Both the position numbers and the translations under genes were made by a program. Of a stretch of 64,000 nucleotides of DNA, positions 24,774 to 33,550 are shown in pieces; the first letter of the stretch is position 1; each line of letters begins with the position of its first letter. Below the pieces are notes generated by a model. The model was not told the origin of the DNA and did no database searches. It worked only from the letters and a program-made list of their open reading frames with translations. Origin of the DNA: Lancefieldella parvula_C (GTDB taxonomy: Bacteria > Actinomycetota > Coriobacteriia > Coriobacteriales > Atopobiaceae); the NCBI RefSeq assembly GCF_000758945.1, contig NZ_JRND01000017.1, forward strand, positions 60,406 to 124,405, read 5' to 3'.

Positions 24774-25046
24774 GTGAGGTCCCTTCCTTGCAAGAGTGCA
24801 GCGCTCGACGTTGCCAGTCAACAGTTCGGTTCGGCACTCACCGCGATGTAAAACGCACTTCTCGACGTTGCAGCCCGACGTTCTTCTCGACAGTATGTAT
24901 TAAATAAATGTCCTGTTTATAGGGTATATAGTAATTACTTGACCAATCTCGTCAACCCAACTACTCTTAGAGTGCTTGAGGACGGACATTCATTTTTTAA
25001 GTGACGTTGCTCTTGCAAAACACCTAATTTTAAGGAGGTGCTTTAT

Positions 25047-25142
25047 ATGCCTGGTCGAAGTAGCGGCTTACGTATGACAGCCGACGATGATTCTGTTCAT
25101 GTGCGTATGGGATATAAAGGAACCTCCCATAAAAAGTTTTAG
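25047..25142 (+). CDS. 31-residue ORF upstream of mgtA, possible leader peptide
   Basis: ATG 25047 has a perfect TAAGGAGGTG site eight bases upstream and encodes 31 residues beginning MPGRSSGLRMTADDD and ending in TSHKKF. The Shine-Dalgarno lies in one arm of a small hairpin (CACCT with AGGTG). It is 220 bp upstream of mgtA on the same strand. Nothing similar is known to me. The early acidic Asp triplet resembles sequences that destabilise ribosomes when Mg2+ is low (established for MgtL-type leaders), so a Mg2+-sensing leader is plausible. No recognisable M-box riboswitch lies in 25143-25362, and no terminator is obvious. Confidence 0.55.
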   Translation: MPGRSSGLRMTADDDSVHVRMGYKGTSHKKF

Positions 25143-25362
25143 ATTTGATTTCAACTGAATTGAAACTGCAAGAACTCTTATTGGCTTATACATTTACAGA
25201 TTTACCTGCTCGTTTGTAACTATTTCGATTCTGTAGATATATGAACCTATGCCCCGGTTTCAGACCATTCTGTTTCAAATCTCGCACATAACAGAACGCT
25301 TTCAGCTTGTGTCATACACCAACCAGTTAGTCATTCGTTTTCACTAATCATCGGAGGTGCAC

Positions 25363-28284
25363 ATGGCAATCATGAAGCGCACAACTCAAACAAAGACAGC
25401 CCAAACAAAGACAGCTCAGACCACCTCGGGAGAACTTGGACAGTCCTTGACCTTTGCCGCAACTCATTCGGTAAAGAGCGTCTGTAGAAAGTTCCATACC
25501 ACCCCGGACGGCCTTGCCATTGACATTGCGCAGGCAAAATACGACCTCGACGGCCCAAACGTTATCACCAGTGCCGCCGAAGAGCCCTTTATCATCCGCC
25601 TGCTCAAAAGCTTTGCGAGCCCCTTCACCTTCATTTTGATTGCGCTCGCAGGCATTTCTTACGTCACTAACGTGGCCCTTGCCGCAGATGGCGAGAAGGA
25701 CCCATCAACCGTCGTCATCATCACCGCAATGGTGCTTATCTCCGGCATTATCGACTTTGTCCAGAGCTCCAAGGGAGCATCGGCAGCGGCCGCGCTCTCC
25801 AAAATGGTAACCTCCACCACAAGAGTTATCCGCCGTCCTATCGACTTTGATGACACGTGCACTGAGCAGGGCGTTTGCCAGGGCTCAGATGACGCCGCAA
25901 ATGCCGCCATGGACTTCGAGGATGAATACGCCGCAGATGAAGCTGCCGACTACGCCGAAGACACCGCCGACGAGACCGAAGCTCCTGAAGAGCCCAAGCT
26001 TGCTTCTGCTCTGGGAGAAGAGATCCCCTTTGAACAGGTAGTTGTTGGCGATATCATCCGCCTAGCCTCGGGAGACATGATTCCTGCAGACTGCCGCGTT
26101 CTGGACGCCAAGGACCTCTTTGTCAACGAGACCGCGCTCACTGGAGAATCAGAGTCCGTCGAGAAAACTGCTGGTGTCGTGCACGCTCGCCGTCGCGCGG
26201 ATGGTACACGCTATCCCCTCTCGCTCTCTGAGTGCACAAACCTGCTGTTTGCCGGTACTACCGTTCAGTCGGGAAGTGCCACGGTAGTGGTAATTACAAC
26301 AGGCAATAAAACCTACGTAGGCACTATGTCCGAGCTGCTTCAGCAGCCTTCTGGCGAGACCAGCTTTGACGAGGGTCTCAAATCCGTCTCTAAAGTACTT
26401 GTCTCGTTCATGCTAATCATGTGCCCTATTGTGTTCTTTGCAAACGGTTTCCTTAAGGGTGACTGGTTTGACGCGCTGCTCTTCAGCGTTTCCGTTGCCG
26501 TTGGCATTACCCCTCAGATGTTGCCTGTTATTGTAACCACTTGCCTTTCTCGCGGTGGAACACAGATGGCCAAGCAGGACGTTATTGTCAAGAATCCGGC
26601 GGCAATCCAGAACCTGGGCGCTATGGACATCCTGTGCACCGACAAGACCGGTACCATCACCGCAGACGAGGTTGTGCTTGAGCGCCACCTCAACATTCTG
26701 GGCGAAGAGGATCCTCGCGTGCTCCGCCATGCGTACCTGAACAGCTATTTCCAGACGGGCCTTCGAAACCTCATTGACAAGGCAATTATCAAGACTTCAA
26801 ACGATGAGCTGCCCACTAACCTGCTGAGCATTGAGTATGAAAAAATCGACGAGGTTCCATTTGACTTTGAGCGTCGCCGCATGAGCGTTGTAGTGAGAAA
26901 TACAAAAACTAACAAAACGCATATGATCACCAAGGGCGCCGTTGAAGAAGTCCTCAACGCATGCTCCTTTGTTGACCTGGACTCTGAAATCAAACCGCTG
27001 ACTCCCGCTCAGCGCAAGAACGTTATGGACCGCGTCTACCAGCTCAATCAGGAAGGCATGCGCGTAGTTGGCGTTGCTCAGAAGAGTGACCCTCGTGGCG
27101 TCGGCGAGTTTGGTGTAGACGATGAGCGCGACATGGTGCTCATTGGCTACCTGGCCTTTTTGGACCCACCAAAAGAAAGCGCTCGTGAGGCAATTGCCAA
27201 GCTCAACCAGAGAGGCGTGCAGGTCAAGGTACTTACCGGCGATAACGAAGGAGTTGCTGCCGCCGTCTGCAAGAAAGTGGGCATCCACGTTGACGAGCTT
27301 TTGCTTGGTAGCGACGTAGAAAACCTTAACGATGAGCAGCTCAAAGAGCGTGTCGAGAAGACCCAGCTCTTTGCAAAGCTTTCCCCTATGCAAAAGGCTC
27401 GTGTTGTCTCTGCACTCAGGTCCAACAACCACGTGGTCGGCTTCATGGGCGACGGCATCAACGATGCTGCTGCAATGCGCTCCTCCGACGTAGGAATCTC
27501 CGTTGACACCGCTGTTGACGTGGCAAAAGAGTCCGCTGACATCATTTTGCTGCAGAAGGATCTGCTGGTACTTGAGCACGGCGTTGAAGAGGGTCGCAGA
27601 ACCTACGGCAACACCATCAAGTACATCAAGGCAACCGCAAGCTCCAACTTTGGTAACGTGCTATCCGTTTTGGTGGCCAGCTTCTTTCTGCCGTTCTTGC
27701 CAATGAGCGCGCTTCAGCTGCTCCTCTTGGGTCTTGCGTACACCGTTACCTGCATCGCGATTCCTTGGGACAACGTTGACGATTCGTTCCTCTCAAGCCC
27801 TCGCTCTTGGGATGCACATTCAATTACAAACTTTATGCTTTGGATTGGACCTATCAGTTCAATCTTTGATGTGCTGACCTTTGCCCTCATGTTCTTTGTA
27901 GTCTCTCCCGCGCTTGCCGGAGGAACCTGGGCAGAACTTGCTGCAACTGGAAACACCGCTGCTCAAGCACTCTTTATTCTATCTTTCCAAACAGGTTGGT
28001 TCATCGAATCCATGTGGACCCAGACCTTTGTTCTCCACGCGCTCAGAACCAATAAGATTCCGTTTATTCAGAGCATGCCATCGGCATCGCTGCTTGCTCT
28101 AACCACCGCGGGAATCATTGTGGTCAGTGCTCTTCCGTATCTGTCGGTGTTCGCCCAACCCTTGAGTCTTGTTGCTCTACCTTTATCATTCTTTGGATGG
28201 TTAGTGGCGCTTATGAGCGGGTATATGGTTCTTATCACCATAATCAAGAGCCTCTACGTTAAGCGATTTGGCTCGCTGCTTTAA
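25363..28284 (+). CDS. mgtA: Magnesium-importing P-type ATPase, MgtA type
   Basis: P-type ATPase (type IIIB) importing Mg2+. The 973-residue product has the actuator TGES motif in ALTGESESVEK, the phosphorylation site CTDKTGTITADEV, the hinge GDGINDAAAMRSSDVGIS and about ten membrane helices. ATG 25363 follows GGAGGTGCAC. Unusually there is a highly acidic, Ala-rich insertion of about 60 residues (near residues 165-225, for example FEDEYAADEAADYAED) inside the actuator domain just before EEIPFEQVVVGDI. The family is usually about 890-910 residues. A 31-codon ORF upstream may control it. Confidence 0.92.
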   Translation: MAIMKRTTQTKTAQTKTAQTTSGELGQSLTFAATHSVKSVCRKFHTTPDGLAIDIAQAKYDLDGPNVITSAAEEPFIIRLLKSFASPFTFILIALAGISYVTNVALAADGEKDPSTVVIITAMVLISGIIDFVQSSKGASAAAALSKMVTSTTRVIRRPIDFDDTCTEQGVCQGSDDAANAAMDFEDEYAADEAADYAEDTADETEAPEEPKLASALGEEIPFEQVVVGDIIRLASGDMIPADCRVLDAKDLFVNETALTGESESVEKTAGVVHARRRADGTRYPLSLSECTNLLFAGTTVQSGSATVVVITTGNKTYVGTMSELLQQPSGETSFDEGLKSVSKVLVSFMLIMCPIVFFANGFLKGDWFDALLFSVSVAVGITPQMLPVIVTTCLSRGGTQMAKQDVIVKNPAAIQNLGAMDILCTDKTGTITADEVVLERHLNILGEEDPRVLRHAYLNSYFQTGLRNLIDKAIIKTSNDELPTNLLSIEYEKIDEVPFDFERRRMSVVVRNTKTNKTHMITKGAVEEVLNACSFVDLDSEIKPLTPAQRKNVMDRVYQLNQEGMRVVGVAQKSDPRGVGEFGVDDERDMVLIGYLAFLDPPKESAREAIAKLNQRGVQVKVLTGDNEGVAAAVCKKVGIHVDELLLGSDVENLNDEQLKERVEKTQLFAKLSPMQKARVVSALRSNNHVVGFMGDGINDAAAMRSSDVGISVDTAVDVAKESADIILLQKDLLVLEHGVEEGRRTYGNTIKYIKATASSNFGNVLSVLVASFFLPFLPMSALQLLLLGLAYTVTCIAIPWDNVDDSFLSSPRSWDAHSITNFMLWIGPISSIFDVLTFALMFFVVSPALAGGTWAELAATGNTAAQALFILSFQTGWFIESMWTQTFVLHALRTNKIPFIQSMPSASLLALTTAGIIVVSALPYLSVFAQPLSLVALPLSFFGWLVALMSGYMVLITIIKSLYVKRFGSLL

Positions 28285-28306
28285 CCTTGCTCCAGGAAGG
28301 ACCACG

Positions 28307-29077
28307 ATGGACGTAAAAGAAGCTATGGACCAGCGCATATCTCTGCGCGCGTACGACCAAAAGCCTATTGAGCAAGAGAAACTTTCTCAGCTCCAGGAAG
28401 CCATTGACGTCGCAAATGCCCAGATGGCAGAGGTAGCGCCTGATCACCCCGCAATCCTTACCATCGAGGGCCCTCACCTTGAGGATGGCACTTCCGTTCA
28501 CATGAAGAACAGGTCTATTGTCGGTCCCATTTACCACTACGTAGCAGGTTATTGTGAAGACGCAATTGCTCGTGAACTCATCGGCTACTATGGCGAGAAG
28601 ATCGTTCTTCTCGCCACCCAGCTGGGCATTGGTTCATGCTGGATTGCCGAGACCATGGACTGGAAGACCCTGGCTCGCGACGAGTACAACGGCCTTAAGC
28701 TGGGCATTATTATTTCTATCGGATACGCTCCGGAGAAGATTCCACTCAAGCAGGAGGGCATTCGTACCGCAATTCGTCTGCGCACCAAAAAGCCTGCGCA
28801 GATTATGACGGCAAACGGTACTCCAACTGAGCCGGAGCAGATGCCCGAGTGGTTTAATCGCGGCATTGATGCGGTTTTGGCATGTCCAACCGCCATTAAC
28901 AAGCTGCCAGTTGTATTTGACCTGACAGATGGCGTGGTAAGCGCGTCTATGCCTAACCAGCGCCACCTCATCCAAGACTATGACCTGGGTATCTCCAAGC
29001 TGCACTTTGAGCTTGCTGCCGACCTCAAAGGTACGTGGGAGCTTGGACAGCCTGGTCGCTTTATCGTTTCCGAGTAG
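28307..29077 (+). CDS. Nitroreductase family protein (two-domain)
   Basis: FMN-dependent nitroreductase-fold protein of 256 residues, with MDQRISLRAYDQKPIEQEKL at the start, LLATQLGIGSCWIAE in the middle and a second half resembling the nitroreductase-like C-terminal domain. ATG 28307 follows AGGAAGGACCACG. It begins 22 bp after mgtA and is followed by a second nitroreductase, so the pair may act together in quinone or nitro-compound reduction. The physiological substrate is unknown. Confidence 0.8.
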   Translation: MDVKEAMDQRISLRAYDQKPIEQEKLSQLQEAIDVANAQMAEVAPDHPAILTIEGPHLEDGTSVHMKNRSIVGPIYHYVAGYCEDAIARELIGYYGEKIVLLATQLGIGSCWIAETMDWKTLARDEYNGLKLGIIISIGYAPEKIPLKQEGIRTAIRLRTKKPAQIMTANGTPTEPEQMPEWFNRGIDAVLACPTAINKLPVVFDLTDGVVSASMPNQRHLIQDYDLGISKLHFELAADLKGTWELGQPGRFIVSE

Positions 29078-29208
29078 CCTTCCGCGCGTAGCATCTCCCA
29101 GCAGCGCCCCCAGCTCACAGCCGTCCAACAGCGCTGCTTTGCAGCTCAACACCGTCCAGCAGCTCACCTCCAGCTCATCGACGCACCACCAACAAGAAAG
29201 GACCTCAC

Positions 29209-29916
29209 ATGGCCTGTTCCGCACAGCACGTTGCAAACAAAGTTCTTTCGTCCTACCAGTGGAGACTTGCAACCAAGAAGTTCGACCCAACCAAAAACGT
29301 CTCTGACGAGGACCTTGAGGTGATCCTTGAGGCTGGTCGTCTGGCACCAAGTTCCTACGGTTTGGAGCCTTGGCGCTTCCTGGTTGTTAATCTGCGAGAG
29401 GATCAGGCTTCTGAGCAGTCACTTCGCCTTAAAGAGAAACTTTACGAACCATGCTATGGTGCTCGCGCATCCCTTAACGGCGCTCACTACCTGGTTATTC
29501 TTCTTGCTCGCAAGAACGTCAATGCAGAGTCTGCTTACGTCAAGCACATGATGCACGACATCAAGCAGCTTCCTGCAGACTTTGAACCAACTTATGCCGC
29601 TGCTTTCAAGAACTTCCAGGAGAACATGTTTGACCTGGTAGGTAACGAACGCGCCACCTTTGACTGGGCTTGCAAGCAGACCTACATTGCGCTTTCAAAC
29701 ATGCTTACCATGGCCGCTATGATTGGTGTCGATAGCTGCCCAATCGAGGGCTTTAACCGCGAAGCTGTCGATAAGATCTTGGAAGAAGAGGGTCTTCTTG
29801 ACGGCGGCCAGTACAACGACTTTGGCGTTTCCTGCATGCTTAGCCTGGGCTATCGTGATATGGATCCTGTCCAGAAGCGTCGCCAGCCAGCCGAGGATGT
29901 TATCGTCAAACTGTAA
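29209..29916 (+). CDS. NAD(P)H-dependent nitroreductase (NfsB/YdgI-like)
   Basis: A 235-residue FMN-binding nitroreductase with the hallmark WRLATKKFDPTKNVSDEDL, RLAPSSYGLEPWRFLVV and the C-terminal PIEGFNREAVDKIL. ATG 29209 follows AAAGGACCTCAC. Family members reduce nitroaromatics, quinones or flavins. The 130-bp spacer before it is a CAGC-rich low-complexity stretch. A strong terminator follows, so this closes the plus-strand run that begins with mgtA. Confidence 0.88.
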   Translation: MACSAQHVANKVLSSYQWRLATKKFDPTKNVSDEDLEVILEAGRLAPSSYGLEPWRFLVVNLREDQASEQSLRLKEKLYEPCYGARASLNGAHYLVILLARKNVNAESAYVKHMMHDIKQLPADFEPTYAAAFKNFQENMFDLVGNERATFDWACKQTYIALSNMLTMAAMIGVDSCPIEGFNREAVDKILEEEGLLDGGQYNDFGVSCMLSLGYRDMDPVQKRRQPAEDVIVKL

Positions 29917-29940
29917 AGCGTTGTTACACTAACTTTTGAG

Positions 29941-29985
29941 CTGCCTCCTATTTCCCAACACCAAGGAAATAGGAGGCAGTTTGTT
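29941..29985 (+). terminator. Terminator after the nitroreductase pair
   Basis: A perfect 15-bp stem CTGCCTCCTATTTCC (29941-29955) with GGAAATAGGAGGCAG (29965-29979), then TTTGTTT. Confidence 0.93.
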
Positions 29986-30153
29986 TAGCAGGCAATTCTT
30001 TGCTGAGAGAGAAAGTCTTTGCTTTGTAAGAGCTTATTGCTCATGCGAAACTCGGTCACACACAGCTTGATCGCACACCATTTTGTCGCCAACTGGTCTT
30101 TTGTGGCGCGAAGTAGCTTATTCTGATTCAAAAATAGTTTATTTCGGTGCGAA

Positions 30154-30179
30154 GTGGTAAAAAATGCGTTTAGTTGGAA
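30154..30179 (+). repeat. GGTAAAAAATGCG element, plus orientation
   Basis: Exact core GTGGTAAAAAATGCGTTTAG followed by TTGG; inverted partner at 30309. Confidence 0.85.
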
Positions 30180-30308
30180 AATACAGGATTGGCTAATTTC
30201 TATGCAAGCGATTTACCAGCGCTTTTTATTGGACGAATTTTTCGTACACATTCACATTATTTCTGAACTGCTCAAACGCAAATGCCAAAATGACAAAACT
30301 AAAAAATT

Positions 30309-30335
30309 ATCCCCAACTAAACGGGTTTTTTACCC
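30309..30335 (-). repeat. GGTAAAAAATGCG element, minus orientation
   Basis: Inverted copy (ATCCCCAACTAAACGGGTTT then TTTACCC), about 130 bp from its partner at 30154. Confidence 0.85.
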
Positions 30336-30548
30336 AAAACAGCACCCTCTGAATGACATATCAATTTCTTGATTAGTTTTTGTGCATATTAAGCGGTCTT
30401 TATGCACGCGAGGTACATTCGTACATTTTGAGCGCCCTGTAAGCCTCGCTCGCTCAGTACGCCTCGCGCGATCCGGCGCACCAAACACGCCGCGTAACTA
30501 CGACGCGTATGGTGCGCTCGCGTGATCAGCCAGCAAGAAAACCGCTGG

Positions 30549-31604
30549 CTACCTGCGGATAAACCTAAAGCCACGGCCGGAGTGGATGTACGGCAAGAAT
30601 GCTCGATCTTCCTCGCAGATGTTTCCTGCGACGTTATCGCGAGCATCAAGCTCCAAAAGGCCTCGAGCAATCGAAAGCTCCCCTTCATAGCGACCATATG
30701 CTTTACTGCTCACCAAAATGGTGCCAGTAGCAACAGTTTCCCAGGTAGAAGGCTTCGCGTCATACACTGGAGCGTCTTTCCAGAGTCTGGACTCCTGTGA
30801 ACGGATAATGTACGAGCTGGAATCAGGTCGATCGGTCTGCAAGCGATCATATAGATACTCAAAATCAGGTTTTAACTCGGCTTTTAACTCGATACAATTC
30901 CGCTCAAGCTGACCAATGCGCTTCCACGTAGCCTCGGTAACATCTGGGTCGCCAATAAGGACCACGTCAGAGTCAGCGTCGTAAAGCGAAAGCATTGCCT
31001 GAATAAGCGCATCACCAGAAAGCCCACGATGTTCCTCGACAGTTGGCAGTCCCTCGTAGAGAGGGCCGCGGAAAATCTCGCCAGGAACAAACGAGAAAAT
31101 CTGGAATCCAAGCGCCGAAAGGCGTGCGTTAATCTGTGCGACGCGCTCCAGCGAAAGGCCCGTGTAACTCTTGGGATAGTAATTGTGGCAGGCAGCAAAA
31201 CGAGTGAAGTCGGCACCAGCCGCTTGCCATGCGGAAATGTCGTCCTTGGTAATGGTCGAAGCGTTAAAGACCACGTGGAACTTGCGAGAGAGCTCTACGG
31301 TCTCCGTCGCATCAAACCCAAAGTCAAGACGCACATACGTAATGCCAAGTTCTGCAAGCTCGTCAAACTTTTGAACGCCAAGTTTGGAAAGAGTAGCAGG
31401 AGAAACATCGGCAATGAGGTTGATCTCAGCCTTTTTGCACAGCTCTAAAAGTCGGCGAGCCTCAGTGCGATAATCAATCCCCTCTTCCTCGGGAATCTGT
31501 AAAGACGTAAAGGCGTAGTGGCATCCGGCTGCCTGTGCTTTTGCCACAAACTCAGCATTAGCCTCATATCCACTGGCAAAATACAGTGAAATTCCGGTGC
31601 GCAT
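30549..31604 (-). CDS. mupG: 6-phospho-N-acetylmuramidase, MupG family (DUF871)
   Basis: In Staphylococcus MupG hydrolyses MurNAc-6-phosphate-GlcNAc taken up by the PTS, giving MurNAc-6P and GlcNAc. The 351-residue product has the TIM-barrel domain (about 1-235, opening MRTGISLYFASGYEANAEFV) and a smaller C-terminal cyclophilin-like domain ending SGRGFRFIRR. ATG 31604 follows TTGGAGGATTT. It lies downstream of murP and murQ-murR on the same strand, the gene set of the staphylococcal mupG-murQ-murP-murR locus, which supports the assignment. A terminator lies between murP and mupG. Confidence 0.88.
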   Translation of the reverse strand: MRTGISLYFASGYEANAEFVAKAQAAGCHYAFTSLQIPEEEGIDYRTEARRLLELCKKAEINLIADVSPATLSKLGVQKFDELAELGITYVRLDFGFDATETVELSRKFHVVFNASTITKDDISAWQAAGADFTRFAACHNYYPKSYTGLSLERVAQINARLSALGFQIFSFVPGEIFRGPLYEGLPTVEEHRGLSGDALIQAMLSLYDADSDVVLIGDPDVTEATWKRIGQLERNCIELKAELKPDFEYLYDRLQTDRPDSSSYIIRSQESRLWKDAPVYDAKPSTWETVATGTILVSSKAYGRYEGELSIARGLLELDARDNVAGNICEEDRAFLPYIHSGRGFRFIRR

Positions 31605-31701
31605 AAATCCTCCAAGCAATTGCAAAACGCTTTCTAAAAGACGGGTTTTCTCGCCAGTCGGGCGCCGGGCGAGAAGACCAACGGGCAGCCGGTCGGTCAG
31701 C

Positions 31702-31734
31702 CAGTCAGGTGCCAGTCGAGTGCCAGTCGGGTGC
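31702..31734. repeat. 11-bp tandem repeat
   Basis: Three 11-bp units (CAGTCAGGTGC, CAGTCGAGTGC, CAGTCGGGTGC) lie between two GGCGAGAA octamers (31668-31675 and 31737-31744) in the mupG-murP spacer, with an inverted octamer at 31648-31655. Confidence 0.8.
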
Positions 31735-31744
31735 CGGGCGAGAA

Positions 31745-31782
31745 GAAAAATCCCTCTTCCTAGGATACCTAAGAAGAGGGAT
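31745..31782 (-). terminator. Terminator of murP
   Basis: Stem ATCCCTCTTC (31750-31759) with GAAGAGGGAT (31773-31782), extended by CTAGG/CCTAA inside, followed on the minus strand by TTTTTCTTCTCG. Confidence 0.9.
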
Positions 31783-31806
31783 AAACGTTTCTAAAACGTG
31801 CGGTTT

Positions 31807-33294
31807 TTACTCGCCGAAGACGTCGTTAATACGATCCTCGTCAACGCCGAAGAACCAAGTAAGTGCAAAGCCTGCAGCGTAAGCAAGAAGCATTGCAAGC
31901 AGGTAGAAGACCTGGTTACCAGGCTGGACAATCAGCAGACCAAAGAGGCCGGAGACGCCCTGGGAAACGGTACCAAGGTGGAAGAGGTAAGCAACTACGG
32001 AGCCAATACCGGAGCCAAGGCATGCGGTGATGAATGGCTTACCAAGAGGCAGAGTAACTGCGTACATAAGAGGCTCGCCAATGCCGAGCATACCAACTGG
32101 GATGGACTCGGTCAGGTACTTCTTGACGCGCTTGTTCTTGGTCTTGAAGAGGATTGCAAGACCAGCACCAACCTGGCCGCCGCCTGCCATCATCAGCAGA
32201 GGAAGCAGGTAGTTGATGCCCTGAGTTGGGCCCTCTGGGTTGTTAAGCATAACGTGGATTGGGGTAAGTGCCTGGTGAAGACCAACGGAAACCAGTGGCA
32301 GGAAGGTAGAACCAAGCAGGTAAGCACCAAAGACGCCAAGCTTGTCATAGAAGAACTGAAGGACAAAGAAGATTGCCTGAGTGAGCCATGCGCCTGCAGG
32401 CTGAAGAATCAGGACAGAACCAATGACACCGATGATGACGGTGCAAAGTGGAGTCAGGAAGGTGTCGAGAACGCTTGGCATAACCTTGTGCAGGTTCTTC
32501 TCCAGGAATGCGAAGAAAATTGCGCAGATGATTGCACCAATCATGCCGCCTGCTGCTGCGTTGAACAGGTCAGAGGAAGCGACGATAAATGCGCCCTCCT
32601 TGAAAGCAACAGTTGGAAGGCTGAATGGAAGGTGAACCAAACGAGTTGCAACGCCGTCAACAGTCTTGGAAGCAAGAAGAGGCATACCAGCGTTAGCAAT
32701 GGAGAGTGCGCCAGCCATAGCACCAAGAACGCGAGAACCGCCAAACTCCTTGGCAGCGTTCTCGCCAGCAAGAACTGGCAGGTAAGCGAAAAGTGCCCAG
32801 CCCATAGTCCAGATAGCTGCGAACCACCACTCGTTAGCAAAAGCCTTACCAGTGGAAAAGTTGATAACGTTGATGATACCGTTGATGAGACCTGCGGAAA
32901 TGATGCCAGGAAGCAGTGGAACAAAGATGTTAGCAATCTTCTTGAGGAAGCGCTGAACAGGCTTGTTCTCGTACTTAGCCTTCTGAGCTGCCTTGTTGTC
33001 CTTAGCTGCGGATACAACGTCGTCCTCAGATGCGTCACCAGCAGCAACGCCGGTAAGCTTGGAGAACTCAACAATAACCTTGTTGACAACGCCAGGACCA
33101 AGAACAACCTCAAGGTACTCTGCATCCTCGACCAGACCCATGACACCGTCGATAGCCTTGATGGCCTCGGAGTCAACCTTTGAAGGATCTGCGGTCTTAA
33201 TGCGGAGCCTGGTCATGCAGACCATGTTGCTCTGAACATTTTCTTTGCCACCGACGGCAGCAAGAATCTGTTCTGAAAGCTTGGTGTAATCCAT
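31807..33294 (-). CDS. murP: PTS EIIBC component, N-acetylmuramic acid/disaccharide type
   Basis: Phosphotransferase permease that imports and phosphorylates a sugar. The 495-residue product has an N-terminal EIIB domain with the phosphorylatable cysteine in NMVCMTRLRIK (about residue 26) and a C-terminal EIIC domain with about ten helices and the segment GIGEPLMYAVTLP. ATG 33294 (MDYTKLSEQ) follows AAGGAAAGT. No EIIA domain is fused, as in MurP proteins that use the glucose EIIA. Neighbours murQ, murR and mupG make MurNAc or MurNAc-GlcNAc the likely substrate; other EIIBC sugars of the family are the alternative. Confidence 0.88.
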   Translation of the reverse strand: MDYTKLSEQILAAVGGKENVQSNMVCMTRLRIKTADPSKVDSEAIKAIDGVMGLVEDAEYLEVVLGPGVVNKVIVEFSKLTGVAAGDASEDDVVSAAKDNKAAQKAKYENKPVQRFLKKIANIFVPLLPGIISAGLINGIINVINFSTGKAFANEWWFAAIWTMGWALFAYLPVLAGENAAKEFGGSRVLGAMAGALSIANAGMPLLASKTVDGVATRLVHLPFSLPTVAFKEGAFIVASSDLFNAAAGGMIGAIICAIFFAFLEKNLHKVMPSVLDTFLTPLCTVIIGVIGSVLILQPAGAWLTQAIFFVLQFFYDKLGVFGAYLLGSTFLPLVSVGLHQALTPIHVMLNNPEGPTQGINYLLPLLMMAGGGQVGAGLAILFKTKNKRVKKYLTESIPVGMLGIGEPLMYAVTLPLGKPFITACLGSGIGSVVAYLFHLGTVSQGVSGLFGLLIVQPGNQVFYLLAMLLAYAAGFALTWFFGVDEDRINDVFGE

Positions 33295-33391
33295 ACTTTC
33301 CTTCTTTCTCTCGTTGCGATGTTGCAACAAATACTTATCAAGAATACATAAAAAATGAACTTATCGGTACAAGAATCCATACCTGTGGTTC

Positions 33392-33402
33392 ATTGTTTCA
33401 TG
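33392..33402. promoter_or_regulatory. Shared motif upstream of murP (possible MurR site)
   Basis: ATTGTTTCATG lies about 100 bp before murP, and ATTGTTTCACG lies about 45 bp before murR (35435-35445). The shared 11-mer is a candidate operator for MurR; binding is inferred only. Confidence 0.4.
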
Positions 33403-33550
33403 TTTTGACCTAATTTGAACGCCTCGTTACTGCAGGTAAATTGATCGTTTTTCAAAACTTACCGTACGCTTACGCGTCATGCTGATACCACTGACCGATG
33501 CAGTTGAAACAAAATGCTCACGTGTGTGTCATTTGTTACAACTGCGGTTA

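Larger units (their letters stand above)
29986..30548. other. Non-coding spacer with a facing pair of repeat elements
   Basis: No gene supported. The left part is AT-rich and contains the elements at 30154 and 30309. The right part (about 30400-30540) is GC-rich with repeated CTCGC and CGCG words and no recognised feature. The spacer lies between a plus-strand terminator and the 3' end of mupG. Confidence 0.6.

Noticed and set aside
25143..25362. M-box or Mn2+ riboswitch upstream of mgtA
   Set aside because: No conserved core of either class recognised.
31798..33183. 461-codon plus-strand frame opposite murP
   Set aside because: Antisense shadow of a clear PTS gene; Cys/Asn/Lys-rich nonsense protein, no start site.
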